The translations under genes and the position numbers were made by a program. Below the pieces are notes generated by a model. The model saw only the letters and a list, made by a program, of their open reading frames with translations, was not told the origin of the DNA and made no database searches. A stretch of 64,000 nt of DNA from Pseudomonadota bacterium (GTDB lineage: Bacteria; Pseudomonadota; Gammaproteobacteria; Steroidobacterales; Steroidobacteraceae), in the NCBI GenBank assembly GCA_018240525.1, contig JAFEFN010000013.1:806001-870000 (forward strand), written 5' to 3'. Positions within the stretch are counted from its first letter, which is position 1, and the number at the start of each line of letters is the position of its first letter. This document shows, piece by piece, positions 42,550 to 49,652 of this stretch.

Positions 42550-43877
42550 TCCGGTTCTTCACATACTCACTGTCGCTGCGCCTGCTCGCTATTTTCCTGC
42601 TGGTCGCGGGCCTTGCGGTTTTCGGCGTCATCGAGGGCGTCCGCTGGGCCTACCGCACCGACGACTTGCGCGCTCTGGTAAGCGGGCATCTTGCTTTGCA
42701 TGTCGACTACGTGCGCCAGGATATCGGCGCGCCGCCACGACTCGAGCGTGCCTTGGCTATCACGCGCCGCGTGCCGGTGGACATCCACATTGAAGGACCC
42801 GGGCTCCGCTGGTCGTCGGACCCCCGTTTTCCCGATCCGGCACGTCTGCAGTTCGGGCCGAGCGAATACTTCAGTGACCGGCCCAGCGCTCTCGTCGGCC
42901 CCCTTGAGGGGGTCGACTTCGCCACCTATGACAACCACAACTACCTGCGCTTCAATGAAGGCGCCTACCAGATCACGGTCGTCACCCCGAAGATTGCGAC
43001 GCAGAACGCACGCCCTGCACTCTTGCCGATCCTGCTTGGATTCGCGCTGCTGCTCATAGTCGCGGCATATCTTGCCGTGAGATGGCTATTTCACCCGCTG
43101 GAGGAGATTCGCCAAGGAGCGGCTTATGTCGGTGCCGGACACTTCGAGCACAGGATTGCCGTGCGCCGCGAGGACGAGCTTGGCGCTCTGGCCGACGACA
43201 TCAACGCAATGGCCAACAATGTGCAGCAGATGCTCGACGCAAAGCGTCAGTTGCTGCTGGGAGTGAGCCACGAGCTGCGCTCGCCGCTGTCGCGCATGCG
43301 ACTCAGCCTCGAGCTCCTGGAGGACAGCGCTGCGGCCGGCTCCCTCCGCCAGGACGTCGGCGAAATGCGCGCCATCACGGAAACCCTGTTGCAGGCGGAA
43401 CAGCTCGGCACGCGCCACGCGGCCTTGGAGCGGCGTGCGGTGTCCCTGACCGACCTGGTCGACGAGCTCCGTGCGGATTTCTTTGCAGACGAGCCACGCC
43501 TGCGCACCCAGGTCAGCGGCCTCGACAGCGCACAGCTCGATCGTGCGCGTATTCTGTTGATGCTGAAGAACCTCGTCGGCAACGCGCTGCGCTATTCTTC
43601 CGCGGTTCATGGCCCGGTGGAGCTGACGGTGGTCGGCAAAGGCGCGCTCGTGGAATTCAGCGTGCGCGACTACGGTCCGGGCATCCCGCGCGAGCAGCGC
43701 GCTCACGTCGGCGAGCCGTTCTTCCGCCCTGACGCGTCGCGCGCCCGCTCGACTGGAGGCGCAGGCCTCGGGTTGTATCTGGCGCGTCAGGTGGCCCGCG
43801 CGCATGGCGGGGACCTTAAGCTGCTCGACTGCGACGGTCCGGGCGCGCTGTTCGTGGCGACGGTGCCGACGGCTTAG
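42546..43877 (+). CDS. Membrane sensor histidine kinase
   Basis: 443 residues; start ATG overlaps the regulator's TGA. Membrane span 1 at about 12-32, periplasmic sensor region 33-160, span 2 at about 161-182 (LLPILLGFALLLIVAAYLAV), HAMP (183-235), His-kinase dimerisation domain with VSHELRSPLSRMRLSLE (His near 244), and catalytic ATPase domain (NLVGNALRYSS, RDYGPGIP, TGGAGLGLYLA). Class I orthodox kinase, CpxA/RstB-like. It converges on the DUF6134-like gene with a 4-base overlap of the ends. Confidence 0.92.
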   Translation: MIRFFTYSLSLRLLAIFLLVAGLAVFGVIEGVRWAYRTDDLRALVSGHLALHVDYVRQDIGAPPRLERALAITRRVPVDIHIEGPGLRWSSDPRFPDPARLQFGPSEYFSDRPSALVGPLEGVDFATYDNHNYLRFNEGAYQITVVTPKIATQNARPALLPILLGFALLLIVAAYLAVRWLFHPLEEIRQGAAYVGAGHFEHRIAVRREDELGALADDINAMANNVQQMLDAKRQLLLGVSHELRSPLSRMRLSLELLEDSAAAGSLRQDVGEMRAITETLLQAEQLGTRHAALERRAVSLTDLVDELRADFFADEPRLRTQVSGLDSAQLDRARILLMLKNLVGNALRYSSAVHGPVELTVVGKGALVEFSVRDYGPGIPREQRAHVGEPFFRPDASRARSTGGAGLGLYLARQVARAHGGDLKLLDCDGPGALFVATVPTA

Positions 43878-44563
43878 CCGGCGATGTCACGGCGCCGGTA
43901 GGTGAGGCGCCGGCCAGACGCGAGGGTGCTCTGCAGCTGCAGCCAATCGCCATCGAGCGAGTACCACAAATCAATTGCACGGCCGTCGGTATGTATGCGG
44001 AATTGCTCGGCGGCGAGCGGACCATTGCGGCTGACGAGCTGCGTACGGCCGAGTGACTCGAGCCAGACGGCATCGGCGTCTCCCGTCTGCGGATTGAGCA
44101 GAACCTGCTGGCGCAAGAGCCTGTCGCGATCCCAGTAGGCGTAGGTGAGGGTGCAGGCCGGCAGCGCCGGCCCAACGCGCGGCTGATCAAGCTGAAAGCC
44201 AAGCTGGCCGAGGCGGCCGATGACCCGCAGTTCATGACCGTTGTCGAGGGTATTGGCATCGAGCGATGAGAGGCAGCCATGCTCCCATTGCTCGGTCGCC
44301 CTATGGTGGTAGCGGTAGACGGTGATTCCGAGTACCCGCACATCAAATTGGGCTTCGCTGTGTACGACGGCTGCCGAGCCGGGATCTCCATCCACGGAAA
44401 AAAGATGCGTACCGACCGGGCGATCATCCAGAAAGACGTCGAACTCGAAGCGCTGGGCGGACATCGCCGCGCCGGCCCAGCTGGTGAGCATTCCACCGAG
44501 CAAGCCTGCAACTATCGGTGACCTGCGACGTGGTAATTCGCCACGGTTGACGTTCACTTTCAT
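43874..44563 (-). CDS. Secreted DUF6134-like protein
   Basis: 229 residues from the ATG giving MKVNVNRGELPRRRSP. Signal peptide-like N-terminus (IVAGLLGGMLTSWAGAAMSA), then a mature beta-rich part: FEFDVFLDDRPVGTHLFSVD, VYRYHHRATEQWEHGCLSSL, ANTLDNGHELRVIG, LTYAYWDRDRLLRQQVLLNP. This pattern matches the DUF6134 family of exported proteins of unknown function. Upstream at 44598-44615 is an 18-base element shared exactly with the next gene, so it is likely a target of the adjacent two-component system. Ends overlapping the kinase gene by 4 bases. Confidence 0.72.
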   Translation of the reverse strand: MKVNVNRGELPRRRSPIVAGLLGGMLTSWAGAAMSAQRFEFDVFLDDRPVGTHLFSVDGDPGSAAVVHSEAQFDVRVLGITVYRYHHRATEQWEHGCLSSLDANTLDNGHELRVIGRLGQLGFQLDQPRVGPALPACTLTYAYWDRDRLLRQQVLLNPQTGDADAVWLESLGRTQLVSRNGPLAAEQFRIHTDGRAIDLWYSLDGDWLQLQSTLASGRRLTYRRRDIAG

Positions 44564-44597
44564 GATGACGACGTTGGCACAGCCCGCGCGTGCGCCC

Positions 44598-44615
44598 GTA
44601 ACGATTTGCAACAGC
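44598..44615 (-). promoter_or_regulatory. Shared OmpR-family-type binding site, copy 1
   Basis: On the minus strand reads GCTGTTGCAAATCGTTAC. It contains the direct repeat GTTGC-N5-GTTAC with 10-bp periodicity, the geometry bound by OmpR/CpxR/PhoP-type dimers. It lies 35 bases upstream of the DUF6134-like start and is identical over 18 bases to the copy at 46247-46264. Regulator identity is inferred from the adjacent RR/HK pair. Confidence 0.6.
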
Positions 44616-44646
44616 CCGCGCTGGCCGGAACCGCACACCGACGCGA

Positions 44647-44677
44647 AAGGGGCGCCCAGACCATCTGGGCGCCCCTT
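44647..44677 (-). terminator. Strong hairpin terminator after the DUF4397 gene
   Basis: A 14-bp perfect stem (44647-44660 with 44664-44677; arm core GGGGCGCCCAGA) with a 3-base loop lies 42 bases downstream of the DUF4397 stop in its transcription direction. On that strand the hairpin ends in a short TTT. It would insulate the DUF6134-like gene from read-through. Confidence 0.65.
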
Positions 44678-44718
44678 CGCACCATCCCGCGATCCTTGCG
44701 GGACCTAACCGGCCGCGT

Positions 44719-46161
44719 TTAATTGTCGGACAGGACCTTGAAGCTGAAGGGTGCGCCATTGGCACACGGCCCGGAGCTGATATTCAGGCATCCGACGGCG
44801 GCGATCGTGAGCACCTGCCCGCCCTGCAGCGTGACCGTCACACCGGCCGCAGTGGGCAGCACCGGACTCATCATCCCGGTGGGAACGACCGCCAGGGTGT
44901 AACTGCCCGGGGGCACCTGCAGATCGGATGAGGTGGCATTCGGGTACGACAGGTTGGAAACCAGCGTCTCGGCAATTGCGCCACCGGTTCCCAGCACCAC
45001 CACGTCCACCGCAGGGGCGTCCGGTGCGAGATGGATCACGCGCACCTTGGCCATCCCCTGCATCGGCACGCGATCATCGGTGTAGGCCGCCAGCTGCAGC
45101 GCCTGCGCCCCAGTGCCGCCGAGCAACCCGATGGCGAAGACGCTGGTGCTGGAGCCCGAGGGGAGCGTCGCACCGTTCAGTGTCAGCACGGGCGTGCCCG
45201 GATTGGAAGCGAGTGCCACGGATGCATCGTATGAGCCCCCCGGTAGCACCGAGTAGCCGGACACCGTTGGGAAAGCCACATTGGGCAGCGTAAGCACGCT
45301 CGAAGCGGACTGGGCAACATTGACACTGACATCCACCGCCGGAACGTTGGGTGAGAGATGACCGATGCGGACGGCAGCGCGAGCGTCGGCGATGACCGCG
45401 GCCGACCCGCCAGCGGGCGCAACGAGCAGGTTGACTGGTGCGATGCCGGATGCCGGCACGGCGGTGACGAGCAGATCGCCGTTAGCCGGCAGCGGCACCG
45501 TGCCGGAGTCGAACACGACCGCCTTGGTCTGATCGCCCGCTACGGTGATGCGGATCTCGTACGATCCTCCGGGGACTTCCAGCGCCGACGTGCCCGAAGC
45601 CGGGGCCATCGCCGTATACGCAAGACCGGCAATGGTCGGCGCATCCGGCAGGGCTACGCCTGGGGCCGTCACGTAGACGTCGACGGCTGGCACCCCCGGC
45701 GCACCGTGCACCACGCGGACCTTCACGTTGCCGGTCGCGGGGGTGTTCCCCGGGTCGTCCACCAGAATCGCCTGCAGTTGCTGGTCGGAGGGTGCGGAAG
45801 CCGCGGCGGAGCCCACGACGATGGCTGAGTACTGATGGTTCGCCTGCAGGGACGCGGAGGTGTTGAGCACGCTCGTCGAGCTCCCAGTCGGGTTCACCGC
45901 GATGCTCGTGGTCCCAGAGGGGATGGACAGGAACGCGGAAGCGGTCTCATAGGGCACATTGGTGAGTACCGTAGAGCCGTTGACCACGATGTCGACGTTC
46001 GGTGCATCGGCGGATGCGTGGATGGCACGCAGCTCGGTGGTGCTGCTGTCGCTGGAGTGATGGCAGCCGACCAACAGCGGTACGACCGTCAACGCCAGTA
46101 ACCATTGCCAGGGGAATGAGCGCCCGCTTGGCCTCACGCGGGCACGCTCTGTGTGCTTCAC
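44719..46161 (-). CDS. Lipoprotein with tandem DUF4397 repeats
   Basis: 480 residues from GTG, preceded by AAAAGGAGATAC. A long basic N-terminus leads to a lipobox VPLLVGCHH, so it is an exported lipoprotein. The rest is about four DUF4397 repeats of 90-105 residues: each has a conserved (R)(V/A)(I/V)H-x-(A/S)-x-x(D/G)xPxVD(I/V/Y) start (RAIHASADAPNVDIVVNG, VRVVHGAPGVPAVDVYV, VRIGHLSPNVPAVDVSV, VRVIHLAPDAPAVDVVV), a (V/P)xG(S/T)Y turn and a strand ending in TLAV/EIRI/DASV. The family is beta-sandwich, function unknown, often on the cell surface. Its upstream region carries the 18-base element also found before the DUF6134-like gene. Confidence 0.85.
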   Translation of the reverse strand: MKHTERARVRPSGRSFPWQWLLALTVVPLLVGCHHSSDSSTTELRAIHASADAPNVDIVVNGSTVLTNVPYETASAFLSIPSGTTSIAVNPTGSSTSVLNTSASLQANHQYSAIVVGSAAASAPSDQQLQAILVDDPGNTPATGNVKVRVVHGAPGVPAVDVYVTAPGVALPDAPTIAGLAYTAMAPASGTSALEVPGGSYEIRITVAGDQTKAVVFDSGTVPLPANGDLLVTAVPASGIAPVNLLVAPAGGSAAVIADARAAVRIGHLSPNVPAVDVSVNVAQSASSVLTLPNVAFPTVSGYSVLPGGSYDASVALASNPGTPVLTLNGATLPSGSSTSVFAIGLLGGTGAQALQLAAYTDDRVPMQGMAKVRVIHLAPDAPAVDVVVLGTGGAIAETLVSNLSYPNATSSDLQVPPGSYTLAVVPTGMMSPVLPTAAGVTVTLQGGQVLTIAAVGCLNISSGPCANGAPFSFKVLSDN

Positions 46162-46246
46162 GACGTATCTCCTTTTCGATCGGTTGGTACTGCCGCGGCT
46201 GTCCCAGCAGCGGGCGTTACGGTGCCAAAGGCTCCGCCCCGGGGTG

Positions 46247-46264
46247 TAACGATTTGCAACAGCG
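46247..46264 (-). promoter_or_regulatory. Shared OmpR-family-type binding site, copy 2
   Basis: Identical 18 bases to the copy at 44598-44615, minus-strand GCTGTTGCAAATCGTTAC, 86 bases upstream of the DUF4397 start. GTTGC-N5-GTTAC direct repeat. The surrounding bases differ between the two copies, so the conserved block is not due to a recent duplication of the whole upstream region. Confidence 0.6.
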
Positions 46265-46519
46265 GGAAAGATCTGGCGCGCAGCGGCAGCCGCTGCTCTT
46301 TACAAGGGCCTGAGGTCAGCGCGGAACAGGCCTTGTCAGTCTGAGGCTTCCTGCGGGAGCAGACACCTCCGCAGCTCTCCAGCTTCGAAGGCTACAGCGA
46401 CGGCTTTCCCTCGGTGGCCTTGGACCCACGGACTGAACGCAGCAAAACAAGAAACTCGAAGATTCTGCGGCCAGGTGCGCGTGTCTTACCGGTCGCCGAG
46501 ACCTGCGTGGGGCCGCTTA

Positions 46520-46700
46520 AGATCCACCACAAGCGAGGCCTTCGCAGTTCAGAAGGCCTGCGTAAAACAGGTCGAGGATAAGATCTGGCTGGTGAGCTTT
46601 ATGCGCTACGACGTAGGCTTCTTCGATCACGAGACATGTCGCATCGAAAGCGCAGAGGATCCCTTTCGCTGCGAAAGTGTTTGCCGCCGCACCTACTTGA
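46520..46700 (+). pseudogene. IS481-type transposase C-terminal remnant
   Basis: In the plus strand a short open stretch reads AFAVQKACVKQV then EDKIWLVSFMRYDVGFFDHE, then TCRIESAEDPF. This is the conserved C-terminal tail of IS481-family (rve-type) transposases, whose usual form is FAGQxVGxKQVxDxIWLVSF, then MxYDLGYFDxE and NPFGPKVLPM. After DPF the frame is lost; a +1 shift restores AAKVFAAAPT and a TGA at 46698-46700, close to the normal end. The catalytic core is missing, and no inverted repeats or upstream part are seen. It overlaps by 8 bases the end of the opposing cupin gene and marks an old insertion scar between 46162 and 46692, a stretch otherwise without genes. Confidence 0.6.
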
Positions 46701-47412
46701 GGAATTGGACCAGCGCGACGCGGTACTCGGTCTTGCCGTCGTTGCGTACGCGGTGCGTCATCGGCTTCGCGGCATTGCCCGAGAACGACACGCTGCGTGG
46801 CTCGATTGTTTTGGGCTGCCCCCACGCCTGTCCTTCTACCTGTTCGGACACGATTCCCCCGGACACGTAGACCGCGACCTGATCGTATGCGTGCCGATGG
46901 AATGTTGTAATCGCTCCGGGCGGGATGCGCACCTCGTAGACCCGCACGTACTGATTCTCCAATACCCACTTGTGTAGCGGATCGCTCAGGTATTCCTCAG
47001 ACGGATTCGCTGTCGGTTTGGCCAGCGGATTCCCGGGCTCGTCCGTGCGCTTCAACTCGACGACGACATTCTCGACTGGGCCACCGAGATTTAACACAGT
47101 GCGCGCGGCCGGTTCGCTCCAGGCAATGGTTCCCGCCTCGGTGCGCGTCACGCTCGTCTGTCCGTTGGCGCGAGTCAGCAGCACGTGGTTCGCCGTGAGC
47201 GAAACGACCACGCGCCGGGGGCGGTCGTGTGTCGGCAGGGACGCGTGTTCCGGAATGCGCAGCCGTACGACCCGCACGCGCGCATCCTCGTACTCGACCT
47301 TCGCGAGCTTCGGAGAGACTGCCACTAGATCCTGGCCGACAACCGCAGATATCTGCCCACACGCCGCGAGTGCAAGCAGCACCTTGAATCGCCGTCGTCC
47401 GAATTGGAGCAT
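46693..47412 (-). CDS. Secreted double-cupin protein
   Basis: 239 residues from the ATG giving MLQFGRRRFKVLL, preceded by AGGAGGTTACGATCA. Signal peptide (VLLALAACGQISAVVGQ), then two cupin-like halves: 40-125 (RVRVVRLRIPEHASLPTHDR, metal-His weak) and 145-239 (YVRVYEVRIPPGAITTFHRH, AYDQVAVYVSGG). The second half keeps the cupin metal-ligand pattern FHRHxxDxVxVY. Role unknown; exported cupins may bind metals or small carbohydrates. Its 3' end overlaps the transposase scar, so the original C-terminus may have been altered by the insertion. Confidence 0.8.
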   Translation of the reverse strand: MLQFGRRRFKVLLALAACGQISAVVGQDLVAVSPKLAKVEYEDARVRVVRLRIPEHASLPTHDRPRRVVVSLTANHVLLTRANGQTSVTRTEAGTIAWSEPAARTVLNLGGPVENVVVELKRTDEPGNPLAKPTANPSEEYLSDPLHKWVLENQYVRVYEVRIPPGAITTFHRHAYDQVAVYVSGGIVSEQVEGQAWGQPKTIEPRSVSFSGNAAKPMTHRVRNDGKTEYRVALVQFLK

Positions 47413-47651
47413 TGATCGTAACCTCCTGGTATCCCGCGGCGAATTAGGGCCGTTGCGAAAATACTGGACGCTTCCGCAGATATTGGACAACGACCCCTCG
47501 GGTCATGTTCTAACGGGATTCACGCGACCCTCAGGTGGCTGCGGCCGCGCCCACGCCCCGTGTCCGACCCCATGCTCGATCAGCGCATTAAGGACGACCG
47601 CTTGCGGCCCCGGAATGCCATCCAGCGCCATGGCTCAGCCCTTGAGTATCG

Positions 47652-48821
47652 CTACTGCGTGTCCCTGCCGAACCACCTCTCCTCGATCCGCTGATACGTT
47701 CCGTCCTCATGCATTGTCAGCAACGCATTGTTGACTCTTCTGCGCCAAGGACTGCCCTCCGGAAAGGCAATGCCTAGCTGTCCTTTTTTGAATTCGGGAC
47801 CGACCACCTCGACCAGTCCCCTGCCGTCATGTGACTCGTAATAGCGCAGCGTCGCCGCATTCAGGAGCAACGCATCCACCTTCTTGGCGAGCAGCGCCTT
47901 GAACATGTCTTCCAGATGCCCGAACTCCACGACCTTGGCGTTCTGTTCGCGAAGATAGGCGACTGAAACCGTCTCCGCGAGCGTGCCGACCGGCTTTCCC
48001 GGCAGGTCCTCGGGTCCATTGATTGCGCCGTGGATCTGCTGCACGGTCAGGAAGGTCGTGAGTTGTGCGGTGTAGAGCGCGATGAACACGACGCTGGTGA
48101 ACATCCAGAGGATCGCAATGATGCGCGCCAGCCATCGGCGCGGCATCTGCTGCGCTTGGCACAACAATGTTGAGACCGACCAATAGGCTGCGTGAAAGAT
48201 ACCGGGGAAGTAGCGGTCATTGGGAATGACGCCTTCCGCATCTCGCCGCTCGAGCAGCCAGATCACGTGCGCGGGTATGAACACCAACAAGACGGCGATG
48301 CCCAGCCATGCCATGGTCGTACTCGAGAACAGAAGTCGGAGCAGATCCTTCAGTGGGCTTCCAGTTACGGTATCCCGGCCGGCCCGTATCATCACCTGCT
48401 GCCCGGATTCCAGAATCGGCTGGGAAAAATCGAACTCGCGATCGCGTGCCGCGGTCATCAGAATCGCTGAGATTCCAAGATCGACCTTCTTGGATCGCAG
48501 CGCATCGAGGCCGGCGCCGGGCGTGAGCGCCTTCTCGTAGACCGTCTTCACGTTCAATCGTGCGGCAATTTCATCCCAGATATCGATGCTGAACCCGGTT
48601 AGCTTGTCACCGTGCTCGATGACGAAGGGCGGAGCAACAAAAGTGACAGCCCGAAGTTCTGTCTGCGTCGTCTCGGCGATGGCAATCTGGAAAATACCGA
48701 TAAACGCGAGAAATGCGCACATTGCCGCAACCAGGACGAAGCCGTTAGACCGGCGATTCCTCCCGTGATCACGCGCTGGCCCGCGTTGCACCCAATGCCA
48801 CATCCGTTGATGCTGCAACAT
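47652..48821 (-). CDS. Bacterial ionotropic glutamate receptor homologue (ligand-gated channel)
   Basis: 389 residues. Signal/anchor N-terminus to about residue 48; ligand-binding lobe S1 (52-155: TFVAPPFVIEHGDKLTGFSI, DREFDFSQPILESGQ). Membrane helix M1 (about 168-190), a re-entrant pore loop (AAYWSVSTLLCQAQQMPRRW) and helix M2 with IALYTAQLTTFLTVQQI, then lobe S2 (280-385). The arrangement S1-M1-P-M2-S2 is that of GluR0. The M2 end is the equivalent of the eukaryotic SYTANLAAFLTV signature, and the pore lacks TVGYG. The ligand-carboxylate Arg of S1 (AARDREFDFS) is kept; the amine-coordinating acidic residue of S2 is Asn (LLLNAATLRYY). Probably an inner-membrane cation channel gated by a small periplasmic solute. 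Stand-alone gene. Confidence 0.85.
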   Translation of the reverse strand: MLQHQRMWHWVQRGPARDHGRNRRSNGFVLVAAMCAFLAFIGIFQIAIAETTQTELRAVTFVAPPFVIEHGDKLTGFSIDIWDEIAARLNVKTVYEKALTPGAGLDALRSKKVDLGISAILMTAARDREFDFSQPILESGQQVMIRAGRDTVTGSPLKDLLRLLFSSTTMAWLGIAVLLVFIPAHVIWLLERRDAEGVIPNDRYFPGIFHAAYWSVSTLLCQAQQMPRRWLARIIAILWMFTSVVFIALYTAQLTTFLTVQQIHGAINGPEDLPGKPVGTLAETVSVAYLREQNAKVVEFGHLEDMFKALLAKKVDALLLNAATLRYYESHDGRGLVEVVGPEFKKGQLGIAFPEGSPWRRRVNNALLTMHEDGTYQRIEERWFGRDTQ

Positions 48822-48994
48822 AGTTATTTTTCCGACCAGGGCGCTGTACCGTGGAAATCCATCTCAGGTCGGCGCATCCGCACTTTGTCTTAAGACCACG
48901 GCGGCCTCCTGCAACCGAGTTCTCACCAAGCGTTTCATTTCCCGATGAAAAGGACTAGAGCCTCCAGTGCCCGCTGTGCCGCCGACGCGCAAGT

Positions 48995-49015
48995 TGGGCA
49001 CTAAATGGGCACTAA
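48995..49015. repeat. Tandem 10-bp repeat near tRNA-Phe
   Basis: TGGGCACTAA occurs twice at an 11-bp period (48995-49004, 49006-49015), 46 bases from the 3' end of tRNA-Phe. A CCGCTA/TAGCGG stem (49016-49037) lies between and could be the tRNA terminator. It may be a remnant of a recombination or attachment site; no integrase is present. Confidence 0.4.
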
Positions 49016-49060
49016 CCGCTAAGCGCGGCAGTAGCGGCCGTTATAACTCGATGATTTGAA

Positions 49061-49136
49061 TGGTGGCCAGGGGTGGAATTGAACCACCGACACGCGGATT
49101 TTCAATCCGCTGCTCTACCAACTGAGCTACCTGGCC
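49061..49136 (-). tRNA. tRNA-Phe (GAA)
   Basis: 76 bases on the minus strand folding into a full cloverleaf: acceptor GGCCAGG / CCTGGCC, discriminator A and encoded CCA; D arm with AGCTCAG and GGTAGAGC; anticodon loop with GAA within TTGAAAA flanked by GCGGA / TCCGC; T arm GGTGG-TTCAATT-CCACC. Phe identity from the anticodon. Single gene, no neighbouring tRNA. Confidence 0.96.
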
Positions 49137-49652
49137 GCCGGGGTGCGAAGGGCGCGTATTAGACCGGCCCGCCGGATGGGCGTCAAGCAAGCGGATTTAT
49201 AAGCTATTGATTAACCTGGATACCCAGGTGGCGCTGCGCTCCAACGACGAAGCGTACGCGCGGGCATCACCCCGGCGAGGGAGTCCGGCAGCTTCCGCAG
49301 GGTCGGGCCTCCCCACCCCGGCTTGCCGATGCCGCCGAAAGCGGTGGGGCGGATCATTGCGGCCCGCTGATTCTGCGGTTTTCGGCCCCATATCAAGTCC
49401 TATGCGCTCCCTGGCTCCCGCGGGCCCGAAAGGCCTGTCCCTTGCTTCCCAGTTACGGGAGAGCGCGGCATGCGCGGACGTAAATCGTTGATTCGCGTGC
49501 AGGCTCCGCCCGCGCTCGGGACCCGGCCCGCCCTCCCGGCGGCGGGGGCTGCGGTCCCCCATAAGATAGAGACTCGGCTTACGGCCGGGAGATCCAGCCC
49601 CCTGCGCGCTAGACTTCGTAGTCAGTCATCGCACCGGCTGCGAGCGCCCGAC
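49137..49652. other. 516-base intergenic region, no convincing gene
   Basis: Divergent region between tRNA-Phe (leftward) and the GAF kinase (rightward). The frame upstream of the kinase stays open to 49470 but its product is Arg/Pro/Ala-rich and unlike the family, so the kinase start is placed at 49653. Promoters for both directions are expected; none could be assigned with confidence. Confidence 0.4.

Noticed and set aside
47461..47488. Direct repeats ATACTGGAC / ATATTGGAC, 19 bp apart, upstream of the cupin gene
   Set aside because: Could be an operator or promoter part, but two imperfect 9-mers with no further copies are not enough to call a site.
47503..47631. 42-codon minus-strand frame downstream of the glutamate receptor gene (starts MALDGIPGPQAVVLNALIEH)
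   Set aside because: Reads like protein over its first half but is very short, has no family and only a weak SD. Possibly a fragment of a lost gene.
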